Source of the DNA: Paenibacillus sp. 1_12
GTDB lineage: Bacteria; Bacillota; Bacilli; Paenibacillales; NBRC-103111
Assembly: GCF_900114475.1 (NCBI RefSeq)
Contig: NZ_FOTE01000011.1
Span: 62,001 to 126,000, forward strand
Direction of reading: 5' to 3'
Length of the DNA: 64,000 bases
Below the pieces are notes generated by a model. It ran no database searches. It was given only the letters and a program-made list of their open reading frames with translations, and was not told the DNA's origin. The position numbers were made by a program, and so were the translations under genes. Positions 47,781 to 56,480 of this stretch are shown one piece after another (the first letter of the stretch is position 1; every line of letters begins with the position of its first letter).

Positions 47781-47913
47781 GTATTTGTATGTCTGGACTT
47801 TAAAAGTTACAAATTTGGACACCTTTATTATTTTTTCGATAAAAAAACGTAACTTTTTAGCAGGTTTAAGAGTCTATATGGAGTAGAACGGCAATAAGAA
47901 GGGAGAACGCAGC

Positions 47914-50541
47914 GTGGTTAAGCACTATAAACTAGGAATAAAAGCTATGAAGATCGCATTATCCGCTATGATTCTTTTATCACCCATTATAACAACTGAT
48001 AAGGTTTTTGCAGCAGATCCCGAGCCTACGGTTACTGAAATTAGTCAAGATATATTAACTTCTGGTGCGATTATGAAAAAGTATGTTTGGAAATCAATAC
48101 GTAACAAAAAAGAAGTATCAGTGACTGGGAATGTAGTAGAGGTTGATTTGACCAACCCTTATGTAAAATTGGATGTTATGAGCGGCACGAACAATCAATT
48201 TACGAAAAAACAAAGTGTATTGGGTATGACTACGGAAACAGGAGCCGTAGCCGGCATTAATGGCGATTTTTACAACACGCAAGCGGAAGGTGTCCCAATG
48301 GGCCCTGAAATTGCGAATGGACAATTGATGGCGACCCCGCCGTATTTACCGGGTTTCTATACATTTGCGTTATCCAAGAACAATGTTCCTATTGTCGATT
48401 TATTTACGTTTCAAGGCAGCGTAACCGCTAAGGATGGAGCTAAATTTACATTAGGCGGTATTAATAAAACGTATTACTGGTTTGAGCCAGGCGGAGAGCA
48501 CAGTCATATTGATGCCATGTTTATGTATACGAATGCATGGGGTCAGGCTGACCGGTCCAATGATGGGACAACCGTACCTACCGAGGTATTGGTGGAGAAT
48601 GGGGTTATTAAACAAATTGCAGAGAACACGATCATTAATGTGATTGCGCCAAAAGATGGTTATGTATTACGCACATCCGGTTTAGCCGCGGATTTTGTTA
48701 AGCAGCACATGAAGGTTGGTGACCCACTTACCGTCGATTATCAAATCCTTCCGCAGGATCCAAGCAAAAGCTATGATACGAAAAATTTTAAAATGATGAT
48801 TGGCGGTCACACCATAATGGTCGATGAGGGCAAGCCTGCTGAATTTTCGCGGGAAGTCGACAGTTTGTGCTGCAATCGTTCGAGAACAGCTATAGGTTAT
48901 TCGAAGGATCAAAAAACAGCTTACCTGATTACTGTAGATAATGCAGGGGATAGCAAAGGTCTGTCTATGACGGAGCTTCAGCAATTTATGATCAAAGTAG
49001 GCGTATGGAAGGGCATGAATTTGGATGGGGGCGGATCTACACAATTGGCCACACGTCCGTTGGGAGAAACGGTACCGGTTCTAACTAATAAAACTGAAAC
49101 GGGTATCCAGCGTAAGGTTGTGAATGGCGTAGGCGTGTACTCTACAGCACCACAGGGAGCGGTTAAAGGACTCGTTATACAAGCGCCAAGCGTGCTGTTT
49201 GTGAATGAGCAGGCCGCATTAGGCTTTAAAGGCTACGATGAGTATTATAATCCTTTAGTGGATACGAATAAAATACCTGCTACCTGGTCTGTCAGCAATG
49301 ATGTGGGTACATTTAAAGATAATGTGTTTACAGCAAGCAAGCCTGGAATCGCGCAAATAAACGCGGCATCAGGAACAGGAAAACAGTCGGTAGGTATCGA
49401 AGTCGTCGGAAGAGATCAAATCGCGAATTTAAAAATCAATGCCCCTAACATGGTATTGTCCCAGGGAGGCAGCTACAAGCTGCCGGTTATAGCCAAAACT
49501 AAATCAGGTAAAACCCGAGAAGTGCCTGCTGAAGCGATTCAGTGGGAAGTGATGGGAATGAAAGCAGAGGTCAAGAATGGCGTCTTAAATGTCATTGATC
49601 TTGCAGGAACGAATCAGGCGCAGCTCATAGCACGCTATGATGGATTTAGCACGATGCTGACAATCGCAGTAGGTAAGGACAAGGTCTGGTATGACTTGGA
49701 GAAGAATGCGGTGATGACGTTATCGCGGGCCAAGCCAGAGGGCGTAACCTCCTCCGTATATATTAAAGAGGACACGAGTAAAAATCACTATTTGGAATTA
49801 AACTATGACTTCACGCAGGGTAAAGGTACCAAATGGGCTTTTGCGGATTTCGATGCTGGGATTCAAATCGAGGGCCAGCCTCAATTTATGAAGCTTAGAG
49901 TAAATGGGGATGAAAGTCTCAATGCGCTGAAGACCGAAATTCGGGATAGTGCAGGCAGTGTATTTTATGTAGAGCTAGCACCAATCTTGAACTGGAAGGG
50001 CTGGCAGGTTGTCTCTGAGGATCTGAGCAGCTATAATTTCAAATATCCGATTACCGTAAGAAGCATTTACGTTGTTAATGAAGAGATCGGACAGGACGAG
50101 CGCGCGGCTAAAGGGAAGATTGAGCTGGATGATATTACATTTACGTATAAAGGTGATATTGTGACACCATCCAATAATCAGGTCAACCTGACAATTAATA
50201 AAACAACTGTGACTGTGAATAAGAAAAATATGACGCTCGAGCAGGCGCCAGTTATTGTTAGTGGAAATACGCTGATTCCGATTCGATTTGTCGCGGATGC
50301 ATTAGGCGGTACTGTGCGATGGGATGAGAAGGAACGCAAAGTGACGGTAATTCGTGGAGACAAGCTGATCGATTTATGGAATGATAATCCGGATCTTATT
50401 ATTAACGGTCAAAGAGTCACGGCCGAAGTAGCACCCAAAATCATGAATAATGTCACTGTTGTCCCGCTGCGGATTCTCTCTGAAAATCTGGGTTGGAAGG
50501 TGACTTGGGATGAGAAAACCAAGCAAATCACCCTGCAATGA
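47914..50541 (+). CDS. Secreted phosphodiester glycosidase-family protein with stalk-binding domain
   Basis: 875 residues. A signal peptide spans about 1-33. The NAGPA/phosphodiester glycosidase-like domain (about 60-400) shows GINGDFY (114-120) and NLDGGGST (369-376), the conserved acidic blocks of this family; members cleave GlcNAc-phosphodiester links or act on wall polymers. Ig-like segments follow (about 405-580), then a jelly-roll-like domain (about 590-750). The protein ends in a copper-amine-oxidase-N-like pair (about 765-875; IPIRFVADALGGTVRWDEKERKVTV and VPLRILSENLGWKVTWDEKTKQ). GTG at 47914 follows AAGGGAG. Substrate is inferred only to be a surface glycan. Confidence 0.85.
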   Translation: MVKHYKLGIKAMKIALSAMILLSPIITTDKVFAADPEPTVTEISQDILTSGAIMKKYVWKSIRNKKEVSVTGNVVEVDLTNPYVKLDVMSGTNNQFTKKQSVLGMTTETGAVAGINGDFYNTQAEGVPMGPEIANGQLMATPPYLPGFYTFALSKNNVPIVDLFTFQGSVTAKDGAKFTLGGINKTYYWFEPGGEHSHIDAMFMYTNAWGQADRSNDGTTVPTEVLVENGVIKQIAENTIINVIAPKDGYVLRTSGLAADFVKQHMKVGDPLTVDYQILPQDPSKSYDTKNFKMMIGGHTIMVDEGKPAEFSREVDSLCCNRSRTAIGYSKDQKTAYLITVDNAGDSKGLSMTELQQFMIKVGVWKGMNLDGGGSTQLATRPLGETVPVLTNKTETGIQRKVVNGVGVYSTAPQGAVKGLVIQAPSVLFVNEQAALGFKGYDEYYNPLVDTNKIPATWSVSNDVGTFKDNVFTASKPGIAQINAASGTGKQSVGIEVVGRDQIANLKINAPNMVLSQGGSYKLPVIAKTKSGKTREVPAEAIQWEVMGMKAEVKNGVLNVIDLAGTNQAQLIARYDGFSTMLTIAVGKDKVWYDLEKNAVMTLSRAKPEGVTSSVYIKEDTSKNHYLELNYDFTQGKGTKWAFADFDAGIQIEGQPQFMKLRVNGDESLNALKTEIRDSAGSVFYVELAPILNWKGWQVVSEDLSSYNFKYPITVRSIYVVNEEIGQDERAAKGKIELDDITFTYKGDIVTPSNNQVNLTINKTTVTVNKKNMTLEQAPVIVSGNTLIPIRFVADALGGTVRWDEKERKVTVIRGDKLIDLWNDNPDLIINGQRVTAEVAPKIMNNVTVVPLRILSENLGWKVTWDEKTKQITLQ

Positions 50542-50564
50542 TGAGTTCGTTATAACTTTCTTAA

Positions 50565-50612
50565 GAGATCAGAATTTTTATGTTTTCAGCGGAGCTGAAC
50601 GAATCTGATCTC
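50565..50612 (+). terminator. Branched hairpin after the phosphodiester glycosidase gene
   Basis: The outer arms GAGATCAGA (50565-50573) and TCTGATCTC (50604-50612) enclose an inner hairpin TTCAGC (50585-50590), loop GGA, GCTGAA (50594-50599). It begins 23 bases after the stop. No T-run follows, so termination is probable, not certain. Confidence 0.55.
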
Positions 50613-50788
50613 GCAAGAAAAGCAACCTATTGAACACGAATGTATCTTCACCGAATAGGCTTCGATCAGAAGCTTTTCTTACAAATGCGTTGAAATATGT
50701 TACTATATTGCATAGGAGTCTGTTCGGGACTGCAAATTTTGACGAGCAGACTTTTGTGTATGGAGTCGTTGGAAGGAGTCTGACTGAT

Positions 50789-51943
50789 ATGCAAGTGGAT
50801 GCTTTGGATCGCGTTATCAAAAATGCGATTGACGTCATGGAAAGTAGCAAATATCAAATTTTCGAAATCTGTGAAAGTGTTCGGTCAGAACGACAGGCTC
50901 TGAACAGCGAATTACAGCAGGTTATGGAAGAAACAACAAACACTATTAATAAAGTTGACCAATTTGAAATGGAGTACCGACGAGCACGTGTGCGTCTGAC
51001 CGAAGTAAGCCGTGATTTCAAACGGTTTAAGGAGGACGATATTCGTGCAGCATATGAGCTTGCCACACAGATGCAGACACAGCTAGCCATGCTCAGAGAG
51101 AAAGAGCTGTATCTAAAGGCAAGACGGGATGATTTGCAAAAGCGAATCAAAAATGCAGATAAGCAGCTCGAGCGAGCAGAGTCGGTCGTGTCTCAAGTTA
51201 ATGTTGTGCTGGAATATTTGGATGGCGATCTGGATCAGGTTACGCGTCTATTGGAATCGGCCAAAAATCGCCAACTCATCGGGTTGAAAATTATTTTGGC
51301 ACAGGAAGAGGAACGAAAGCGGATTGCGCGTGAAATCCACGATGGATTGGCGCAAACACTCGCTAATGTGGTGCTTCGTACCGAAATTGCAGAACGAATG
51401 CTAAATAGAGATACGATCAGCTCGGCCAAGGAAGAGCTTTCTGATTTGAAAATTCAAGTTAGAAGCGGGATCGAAGAGGTTCGTAAAATTATTTTCAATC
51501 TTCGTCCGATGGCTCTGGATGATTTGGGTCTAGTTCCAGCATTAAGAAAGTTCATTCAGGATTACGAGGAAAAAACAAAAATTCGCACCAAAATCGAGTT
51601 GGCTGGCAAAGAAACACGTTTACCATCGGGAATGGAAGTTGCCATTTTTCGAGTTGTGCAGGAGGCTTTCTCCAACGTATTAAAGCATTCGCAAGCTTCC
51701 CATGTGACTCTTGAGCTAACGTACCAACAGCAGATGGTTAAAGTAACGGTCAAGGATAACGGGATTGGCTTTATGGTTGAGCAGGTCGACAAAAAAATCG
51801 ATAAAGGCAGTCATTACGGACTGATGGGAATGCGAGAACGTGTGGAGCTGCTGGAGGGCAGAATGGAAGTTGAATCAGATATAGGTGCAGGTGCTAAAGT
51901 CTCGATGCTAATTCCAATCAAACTAGAATCGAAGGAGGGATAA
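50789..51943 (+). CDS. degS: DegS two-component sensor histidine kinase
   Basis: 384 residues, against 385 in B. subtilis. It is a soluble sensor without membrane helices: a long coiled-coil sensing region (about 20-165), the HisKA_3 dimerisation domain with H184 in RIAREIHDGLAQT, and a GHKL ATPase domain with VVQEAFSNVLKHS (N-box), DNGIGF (G1) and GLMGMRERVELL. It phosphorylates DegU. ATG at 50789 with GGAAGGAGTC upstream aligns with the family start; the frame runs 53 codons further up without a ribosome site. It is three bases from degU. Confidence 0.95.
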   Translation: MQVDALDRVIKNAIDVMESSKYQIFEICESVRSERQALNSELQQVMEETTNTINKVDQFEMEYRRARVRLTEVSRDFKRFKEDDIRAAYELATQMQTQLAMLREKELYLKARRDDLQKRIKNADKQLERAESVVSQVNVVLEYLDGDLDQVTRLLESAKNRQLIGLKIILAQEEERKRIAREIHDGLAQTLANVVLRTEIAERMLNRDTISSAKEELSDLKIQVRSGIEEVRKIIFNLRPMALDDLGLVPALRKFIQDYEEKTKIRTKIELAGKETRLPSGMEVAIFRVVQEAFSNVLKHSQASHVTLELTYQQQMVKVTVKDNGIGFMVEQVDKKIDKGSHYGLMGMRERVELLEGRMEVESDIGAGAKVSMLIPIKLESKEG

Positions 51944-51945
51944 TT

Positions 51946-52674
51946 ATGGAGTTAACAGCAGGCAGTACAAAACGCAATATTCGATTGGTTCTTGCGGATG
52001 ACCATCAGTTATTTCGTGAGGGTGTCAAGCGGATATTAAATATGGAAAACGACCTTGAGGTTGTAGGTGAATGTGGCGACGGGATTCAAGTCATCGAGCT
52101 GTGTAACACATTAAATCCGGATATCGTCCTTATGGATATCAACATGCCAATTGAGAATGGTGTAGTAGCCACGGGCAAGCTGAAGGAAATTTTCCCTGAT
52201 ATCAAGGTTATTATTTTATCGATTCATGATGATGAAAGCTATGTATTTGAAACGCTGCGCAAAGGGGCATCCGGTTATTTGCTGAAAGACATGGAAGCTG
52301 AATCGTTAATTAACGCTATTCGTTCCGTAGTGGCAGGACATGCCTACATACATCCTAAAGTAACAGGTAAACTGATCAATCAGCTTCGGCGAATGACCTA
52401 TCTGGATGAAGTGGGTGTAGCAGGCGGGGGTGTAGTCTCCAAAGAAGCGGGAGTCAAGTATATACATAGCGAGAGCAGTCCGCTGACCCGCAGAGAAGCG
52501 GAAGTATTACGTTTGATGGCCGAAGGGAAAAGCAATAAAATGATCGGCGAGTTTTTATTCATTAGCGAGAAAACGGTAAAAAACCATGTAAGCAGTATTT
52601 TGCAAAAGATGGAAGTCGATGATCGTACCCAAGCGGTTATTGTTGCAATCAAAAACGGCTGGGTTACGTTGTAG
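51946..52674 (+). CDS. degU: DegU response regulator
   Basis: 242 residues. The N-terminal receiver domain has D64 in VLMDINMP as phospho-acceptor and the acid pair D18-D19 in VLADDHQ. A linker (about 130-175), longer than in B. subtilis, leads to a LuxR-type helix-turn-helix (about 177-240; LTRREAEVLRLMAEGKSNKMIGEFL and SEKTVKNHVSSIL). DegU controls exoenzymes, motility, competence and biofilm genes in B. subtilis, and several such genes are neighbours here. GAAGGAGGG precedes the ATG. Confidence 0.96.
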   Translation: MELTAGSTKRNIRLVLADDHQLFREGVKRILNMENDLEVVGECGDGIQVIELCNTLNPDIVLMDINMPIENGVVATGKLKEIFPDIKVIILSIHDDESYVFETLRKGASGYLLKDMEAESLINAIRSVVAGHAYIHPKVTGKLINQLRRMTYLDEVGVAGGGVVSKEAGVKYIHSESSPLTRREAEVLRLMAEGKSNKMIGEFLFISEKTVKNHVSSILQKMEVDDRTQAVIVAIKNGWVTL

Positions 52675-52729
52675 CCATTGGAACCAACCAACTCGTCGCG
52701 GCATATAATGGCTTAAGGAGGGAGCCGCG

Positions 52730-53128
52730 ATGATGGTAGGGTTATTATGGATTGTGGGCAGTTATGCTGTTAGTATCGTTTTGATGCATTGGTATTACCG
52801 ACGGGAGCTGCACGAAAGCCCGAAAAAGGTATATGTCTGGTTAATCACGTATAATAATCAAACACAGGTAGAATGGTTCATTCGATCCTTGCAGTTTTTC
52901 TCCAAATTCAAAGGTAGAGATATTCAGATGATTGTAGCGGACCAGGGGTCAACAGATGAAACCTTGGCGATTGCCGAAAGGCTTCGAGTCTCCTATCAAA
53001 TTGATATTCAAAGCTTTGATGAACAAGGCACGTTGGATGAATGGATTGCACGGCATGAGGATCAGCAGGTTATGGTCATTCGGCTCGGTCATCAAGAAAT
53101 TTTAGAAACCGCTTACAAAATGATGTGA
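52730..53128 (+). CDS. Short glycosyltransferase-2-like membrane protein of unknown function
   Basis: 132 residues. A membrane helix (about 3-19) is followed by VYVWLITYNNQTQVEWFIRSL and IQMIVADQGSTDETLAIAERL. These resemble the nucleotide-binding first half of GT-A/GT2 glycosyltransferases (the GSTDET turn). The DxD, acceptor and C-terminal parts are missing, so it is either a small degenerate derivative or a distinct protein. B. subtilis has degV at this position. Tandem ATGs at 52730/52733 follow AAGGAGGGAG. An inverted repeat CGCGGC/GCCGCG (52697-52702, 52723-52728) brackets its -10-like TATAAT and ribosome site. Confidence 0.6.
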   Translation: MMVGLLWIVGSYAVSIVLMHWYYRRELHESPKKVYVWLITYNNQTQVEWFIRSLQFFSKFKGRDIQMIVADQGSTDETLAIAERLRVSYQIDIQSFDEQGTLDEWIARHEDQQVMVIRLGHQEILETAYKMM

Positions 53129-53151
53129 AAATGTAAGGGCAAGGGTGAGAG

Positions 53152-55062
53152 ATGAAGACGGTTATTTATGCATTAATAAAGGATAAAACCTATTCGTGGC
53201 ATTTAACTTTGGATGTAAGGGCCGATATGGCCTATTGGTTCGGCGAGCATCCGAATTCTCTCAAAATTTGGGTGCTTGAACCTGCTATCTCTTTTGGACA
53301 AGCTCTTGCGTTGACGGTCAAGCTGAATGAGACCCAGAAGAACCATAAGGATGCAAGTGATTGCACTCCGGAACTTCTGTTGAATGAGATACACCGGCAG
53401 GCTGAACGTTTGGACATACCGAACCTAAGACGAGCTGGCAGTCATCAAGGGCATCTGCTGGAGTGTGACTGGCTGCAATGGGATGGCTATAGACGGACGG
53501 AAGAAGGAAGGGCAGCAGCCCAGCAGGACGAGCTTGAGAAACTCCTCAGCGTTGTTCTCGGTCGCAGTTTGCTTTTAGAGGAAATGAATCAATTGATGGA
53601 GCACCATGCGCTGCTGAAGGCATTGAAGCATCCGTTGCTATATGTGCAAATGGCTTATTTGCTGGGCGAACTGCAATTAAGTCAGGGAATTCGTTCATAC
53701 TCCAAGCGAACATTTCCATCACTGCGAAATAAGCCTTTTTATGAATGTAGACGCTGTGGAGCGGATTCCACGCATATGGTGATGACGGATTGTCTGTTTT
53801 GTGGGACATCTTGTCCTTATTGCGAGCAGTGTCTAACGATGGGTCGTTCACGTTTTTGTTCTATTTTAGTCAGTGTGCCTGTTGACGGTCATACGAATCG
53901 GGAGGTTGGCGGTAAGGAAGAAGAAGATCAAGACCTCCAACCATATATCGAGCCTTGGGGATTGAGTGATGTACAGGCGGAAGCATCTTATTTAGCATTA
54001 ACATTTTTGAAAGGAAATGAATGGAAGTCGAATGCTTTGCGGGTATCAAGCAGTAAACCGGAACCATTTTTAATATGGGCCGTAACAGGTGCTGGCAAAA
54101 CGGAAATGATATTTCCGATGATCCAATATATGCTGGACCGCGGCAAACGCGTTGTGATTGCGACACCTAGACGTGACGTTGTGCTTGAGCTCAGGCCAAG
54201 GCTGGAAAAAGCCTTTGCACCGCTGCCCGTAGTTACCTTATACGGGGGAAGCGAGCAGCGCTGGGACAAGGGAACCTTAACAATCGCAACCACACATCAG
54301 CTGCTGCGTTTTGAGCATGCCTTTGATTTGGTCATTATTGATGAAATCGATGCGTTTCCTTATCACAATAACCCTATGCTAGAGTATGCAGCACGTAAGG
54401 TTTGCACGATGGGTGGGGTAACCCTGCTGCTGTCAGCTACACCTCCCAAACGGCTCCAGAGAGCCGCTGAGCGAGGCAGGCTTCCCCATGTGAAGGTGGC
54501 CGCAAGGTACCATCGTCATCCCTTGCCTGTTCCCGTCCTGCTGCCCACACCGTCCTTGTCACAGCAGCAAAAACGTGCAGCAATACCTCGCAATCTCCAT
54601 GAGAAGCTCAACATTTCGTTAAAAAGAGGCGCACAAATATTTATTTTTGTTCCGAAAATCCAGCTTATAGAGTCGTTCGTGCAGCTCCTGAGACGGATAT
54701 ATCCTGATATCGTCATACAAGGGACCTCCTCCAAGGATGAGCTTCGTGCGCAAATGGTAATCGATTTTCGAAACAAAAACATTCGTATGTTAGTGACAAC
54801 GACAATTTTGGAGCGTGGTGTGACGATTGCCAAATCGGATGTGTATATTATGGATGCCGATGCCCAACTATTTGATTCAGCTTCACTTGTTCAAATGGCC
54901 GGTCGTGCCGGTCGTTCTGCTGAGGACCCGGCAGGCCTCGTTTTTTTTGCAGCAAAGGAACGAACGCGTGAACAAATGGAAGCCGTTCGACAAATCAAGG
55001 CGATGAACGCCTTAGCCAGAAAGAAGGGATATTTACGTTCAAAGGGAGAACAGAGCCCATGA
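53152..55062 (+). CDS. comFA: Late competence ATPase ComFA
   Basis: 636 residues. ComFA is a DEAD-type ATPase that helps drive single-stranded DNA into competent cells. A zinc-finger region has paired cysteines C199/C202, C214/C217, C221/C224/C227 and C236. The helicase core shows Walker A VTGAGKTE (311-318), DEID (397-400), SATPP (about 428-432), and a helicase-C motif with TTTILERGVTI and QMAGRAGRS. The N-terminal 190 residues are unlike B. subtilis by eye. AAGGGTGAG precedes the ATG. It shares ATGA with comFC. Confidence 0.94.
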   Translation: MKTVIYALIKDKTYSWHLTLDVRADMAYWFGEHPNSLKIWVLEPAISFGQALALTVKLNETQKNHKDASDCTPELLLNEIHRQAERLDIPNLRRAGSHQGHLLECDWLQWDGYRRTEEGRAAAQQDELEKLLSVVLGRSLLLEEMNQLMEHHALLKALKHPLLYVQMAYLLGELQLSQGIRSYSKRTFPSLRNKPFYECRRCGADSTHMVMTDCLFCGTSCPYCEQCLTMGRSRFCSILVSVPVDGHTNREVGGKEEEDQDLQPYIEPWGLSDVQAEASYLALTFLKGNEWKSNALRVSSSKPEPFLIWAVTGAGKTEMIFPMIQYMLDRGKRVVIATPRRDVVLELRPRLEKAFAPLPVVTLYGGSEQRWDKGTLTIATTHQLLRFEHAFDLVIIDEIDAFPYHNNPMLEYAARKVCTMGGVTLLLSATPPKRLQRAAERGRLPHVKVAARYHRHPLPVPVLLPTPSLSQQQKRAAIPRNLHEKLNISLKRGAQIFIFVPKIQLIESFVQLLRRIYPDIVIQGTSSKDELRAQMVIDFRNKNIRMLVTTTILERGVTIAKSDVYIMDADAQLFDSASLVQMAGRAGRSAEDPAGLVFFAAKERTREQMEAVRQIKAMNALARKKGYLRSKGEQSP

Positions 55063-55835
55063 ATACGGGAGTTCGTATTAGTCAATGGTTATCGGACCGC
55101 CTCAAGCAAGCAGAGATGCTGTTGTCGCCAAGCCGTTATTCGTGCATAGCTTGTAATGGTTCCTATACAAAGCGTGGAGAGTTGCCGCTCTGTAATACTT
55201 GCAGCGCAGCCATACCATGGATTTTACATACGAAGTGTGAATGCTGCGGTCGCCCGGAAAGTTGCGGGGATTGCAGTCGGCGCAAAGAGACCTTTTTCGT
55301 GCAAAATCGTAGTGCTGTCAGCTATGATCCGATCATGAAGGAATGGCTTGGTATATTTAAATACCGGGGCCACGAAAAGCTGAGGGCATTGCTCGGCAAA
55401 ATGCTGCTGCATGCCTACCATATGCACCATAGACAAATGGGTCCCTCAAGTCCTGCAGAGGCTTATACCGAGCTGTTAACCTATGTGCCTTTAAGTGAAA
55501 GACGGTTAGACGAGCGGGGCTTCAATCAAGCCCAGCAGCTAACAGAGGAGCTCAGTCGGCTAACTGGTATTCCCGTAATCGGGCTGCTCGAAAGAGTCCG
55601 CCATACTGACAAACAAAGCTTCAAGACACGTGGGGACCGACTCGCAGACTTGCAAGGGGTGTTTGCAATTAACCCCACCGCGCTTAGCATTTTGCAAGAG
55701 ATGACAGCTCGTACCACCGTAAGAATGTATATTATTGATGATGTGTATACCACAGGAAGCACTTTAAACGAATGCGCTAAGGTGATCACAATGGAGCTGG
55801 ATGTAGCAGTATACGGTATCAGTTGGGCCAGATGA
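55059..55835 (+). CDS. comFC: ComFC/GntX-family phosphoribosyltransferase-like protein
   Basis: 258 residues. An N-terminal four-cysteine double zinc finger (CIACNGSYTKRGELPLCNTC; CECCGRPESCGDC, about 28-70) precedes a phosphoribosyltransferase fold (about 85-258) with YVPLSERRLDERGFNQAQQL and the PRPP loop MYIIDDVYTTGSTLNEC. ComFC is required for efficient transformation and binds DNA in several species. It overlaps comFA by four bases, as the operon does in B. subtilis. Confidence 0.93.
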   Translation: MNTGVRISQWLSDRLKQAEMLLSPSRYSCIACNGSYTKRGELPLCNTCSAAIPWILHTKCECCGRPESCGDCSRRKETFFVQNRSAVSYDPIMKEWLGIFKYRGHEKLRALLGKMLLHAYHMHHRQMGPSSPAEAYTELLTYVPLSERRLDERGFNQAQQLTEELSRLTGIPVIGLLERVRHTDKQSFKTRGDRLADLQGVFAINPTALSILQEMTARTTVRMYIIDDVYTTGSTLNECAKVITMELDVAVYGISWAR

Positions 55836-55857
55836 CAATATTTTTGGTAAATAGATC

Positions 55858-55903
55858 TAATTACAGTGTACAAGCATTTGGATAGTAAGATACACTGTAG
55901 TTA
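55858..55903. promoter_or_regulatory. Inverted repeat between comFC and yvyF
   Basis: TAATTACAGTGTA (55858-55870) and TACACTGTAGTTA (55891-55903) are complementary apart from one G-T position, with 20 bases between. A weak promoter TTGGAT-18-TAACAT (55878-55907) overlaps the right arm. It could be a terminator of comFC without T-run or an operator for the flagellar unit. Confidence 0.45.
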
Positions 55904-55941
55904 ACATATAAGATGCTTTCTTGAGGGGAAGGAGATAAACA

Positions 55942-56373
55942 ATGACTTTAAATGTGGCTAATTGTCAACGATGTGGGAAAGTCTATTTAAAGAATATGTA
56001 TGGCATGTGTGGAAATTGTATTAAGGAAATAGATTTACAGTATGAAAAATGCTTGAAATATTTAAGGGAATATCGTTCCTGCTCTATCACTGAACTAAGC
56101 GATGCAACCGGGGTATCTCATCAGCTCATCACGAAATTCATTCGCGAGGGACGCATCTCCATTAAGGGTAATCCGAATATGAGCTATGATTGTGAAGTAT
56201 GCGGAACGGCCATTCGTGAACATAACATGTGTGAACCCTGCCGGTCCAAGCTGGCTAAAGAAACCAACCAGATGCATGAGGATGAAAATCGTAAAAAGCA
56301 GCGGGAAGCAGAAGAGAACAAGAACGCTTTTAAAACTTTTAAAATCCATGATCGTTTAAAAGATCGGTTCTAA
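55942..56373 (+). CDS. yvyF: YvyF flagellar operon zinc-ribbon protein (TIGR03826)
   Basis: 143 residues with two Cys4 pairs: C9/C12 and C23/C26 (CQRCGKVY, CGNC), then C84/C87 and C96/C99 (CEVCG, CEPC). Between them lies a helix-turn-helix-like stretch SCSITELSDATGVSHQLITKFIREGRI (about 46-72). The C-terminus is a charged helix. The protein belongs to the flagellar-operon family between comF and flgM; its B. subtilis homologue influences flgM regulation. AAGGAG precedes the ATG. Confidence 0.92.
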   Translation: MTLNVANCQRCGKVYLKNMYGMCGNCIKEIDLQYEKCLKYLREYRSCSITELSDATGVSHQLITKFIREGRISIKGNPNMSYDCEVCGTAIREHNMCEPCRSKLAKETNQMHEDENRKKQREAEENKNAFKTFKIHDRLKDRF

Positions 56374-56398
56374 AACAAGTCATTCTCAAAACTTAATA

Positions 56399-56426
56399 TA
56401 AACTTTTGCTGTAACTTCACCGATAA
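56399..56426 (+). promoter_or_regulatory. Candidate sigma-D promoter of the flgM operon
   Basis: TAAA (56399-56402), a 16-base spacer and ACCGATAA (56419-56426) match the sigma-D pattern TAAA-N15/16-GCCGATAT at six of eight -10 positions. flgM is a sigma-D gene in B. subtilis. Confidence 0.5.
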
Positions 56427-56454
56427 AAGGTATAACGCTTTATCGGTGAAGTTA
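56412..56454 (+). terminator. Perfect 16 bp hairpin between yvyF and flgM
   Basis: TAACTTCACCGATAAA (56412-56427) pairs with TTTATCGGTGAAGTTA (56439-56454) around an 11-base loop, then TTTTAATTG. The left arm overlaps the candidate sigma-D -10, so the site may both stop yvyF transcription and start flgM. Confidence 0.7.
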
Positions 56455-56480
56455 TTTTAATTGAAAAAGAGGTGGGAATG

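Noticed and set aside
50630-50788. 53-codon upstream extension of DegS
   Set aside because: No ribosome site at 50630, and the family start aligns with ATG 50789, which has GGAAGGAGTC.
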